Source of the DNA: Lachnospiraceae bacterium | GTDB lineage: Bacteria; Bacillota; Clostridia; Lachnospirales; Lachnospiraceae | Assembly: GCA_017436865.1 (NCBI GenBank) | Contig: JAFSCH010000017.1 | Coordinates: forward strand, 33,453-97,452 | Reading direction: 5' to 3' | DNA: 64,000 bases | Part shown: positions 63,864 to 64,000 of the stretch, piece by piece | Layout of the letters: each line of letters begins with the position of its first letter | Numbering within the stretch: the stretch's first letter is position 1 | The notes under the pieces: model-generated | What the model saw: only the letters and a program-made list of their open reading frames with translations | Told to the model about the DNA's origin: nothing | Databases searched by the model: none | Translations under genes and position numbers: made by a program

Positions 63864-64000
63864 TCAACTTTCCCAGCAGATATTTCCAAATAAAGCTTGA
63901 ATAAATGAGGCTTGAGAGCCAATCCATTCACTTACTTTACATTTGATTACAGATGTGATATCTGCTGACAGGCTGGAAATGTGCTCCACAAATAAAGCCA
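63864..64000 (-). CDS. Possible C-terminal end of a minus-strand gene entering from the right
   Basis: The minus strand is open from the window edge to a TGA at 63864-63866, giving about 45 residues that include ISSLSADITSVIKCKVSEW and end FGNICWES. The stretch is less A/T-biased than the intergenic DNA before it. It would be convergent with the LtaS-like gene, with the hairpin at 63808 between them. No family is recognisable and the open stretch is short, so it may be chance. Confidence 0.3.
   Translation of the reverse strand, partial: ALFVEHISSLSADITSVIKCKVSEWIGSQASFIQALFGNICWES

Overview
The window is a very large cell-surface glycan locus from a low-G+C Gram-positive bacterium, most likely a gut Clostridia member of the Lachnospiraceae type. 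This is inferred from the A/T-rich third codon positions, strong AGGAGG-like ribosome sites, an LtaS-like protein, a 2-kb-residue Ig-like surface protein, and AAA-ATPase/PD-(D/E)XK proteins of a kind common in that group. Almost everything is on the + strand in tightly packed, often overlapping genes. I saw no tRNA, rRNA, CRISPR array or insertion sequence.

Region 1 (1-24.3 kb): the 3' end of an asparagine synthase, then glycosyltransferases of families GT2, GT4, GT11, GT17 and GT-C, an MBOAT O-acyltransferase with its SGNH partner, an MsbA/PglK-like ABC flippase, a sulfatase-fold membrane protein (possible phosphoglycerol transferase), a DUF5672 protein and a Wzy-like polymerase. Two AAA-ATPase/PD-(D/E)XK genes sit singly between sugar genes. 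Region 2 (24.3-29.8 kb): an amino-deoxysugar module with a DegT-type aminotransferase, a FdtA-type ketoisomerase, a GNAT acetyltransferase and an acyltransferase-3, plus a GtrB-like/GT-C pair.

Region 3 (29.8-37.7 kb) is the most unusual part. A HEPN-like protein overlaps a KGGVGR-type double ATPase. After a GT2/GT-D fusion comes an overlapping trio of a DUF262 (ParB-like) protein, a DUF3696-type AAA ATPase and an unrecognised 284-residue protein. Both sets look like self-contained conflict or defence cassettes set inside the capsule locus. Region 4 (37.7-40.4 kb) holds a second ABC flippase, paralogous to the first, and a GT-A-like enzyme, and ends in a bidirectional terminator.

Region 5 (40.4-55.6 kb) is A/T-richer. 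It has a minus-strand YfhO-family protein, a GtrII-like membrane protein, a UDP-GlcNAc 2-epimerase-like protein, a Wzx-like flippase, further GT2/GT-A/GT-C/GT-D proteins and a degenerate acyltransferase-3 gene. Region 6 (55.6-64 kb) encodes a secreted 1994-residue FN3/BIG2 protein and an LtaS-like phosphoglycerol transferase with strong promoters. Together the genes would make a nucleotide sugar, build undecaprenyl-linked repeat units, flip them (two ABC and one Wzx route), polymerise them and decorate them with acyl, phosphoglycerol or side-branch sugar groups. All functions are inferred from motifs and family resemblance; no database search was run.
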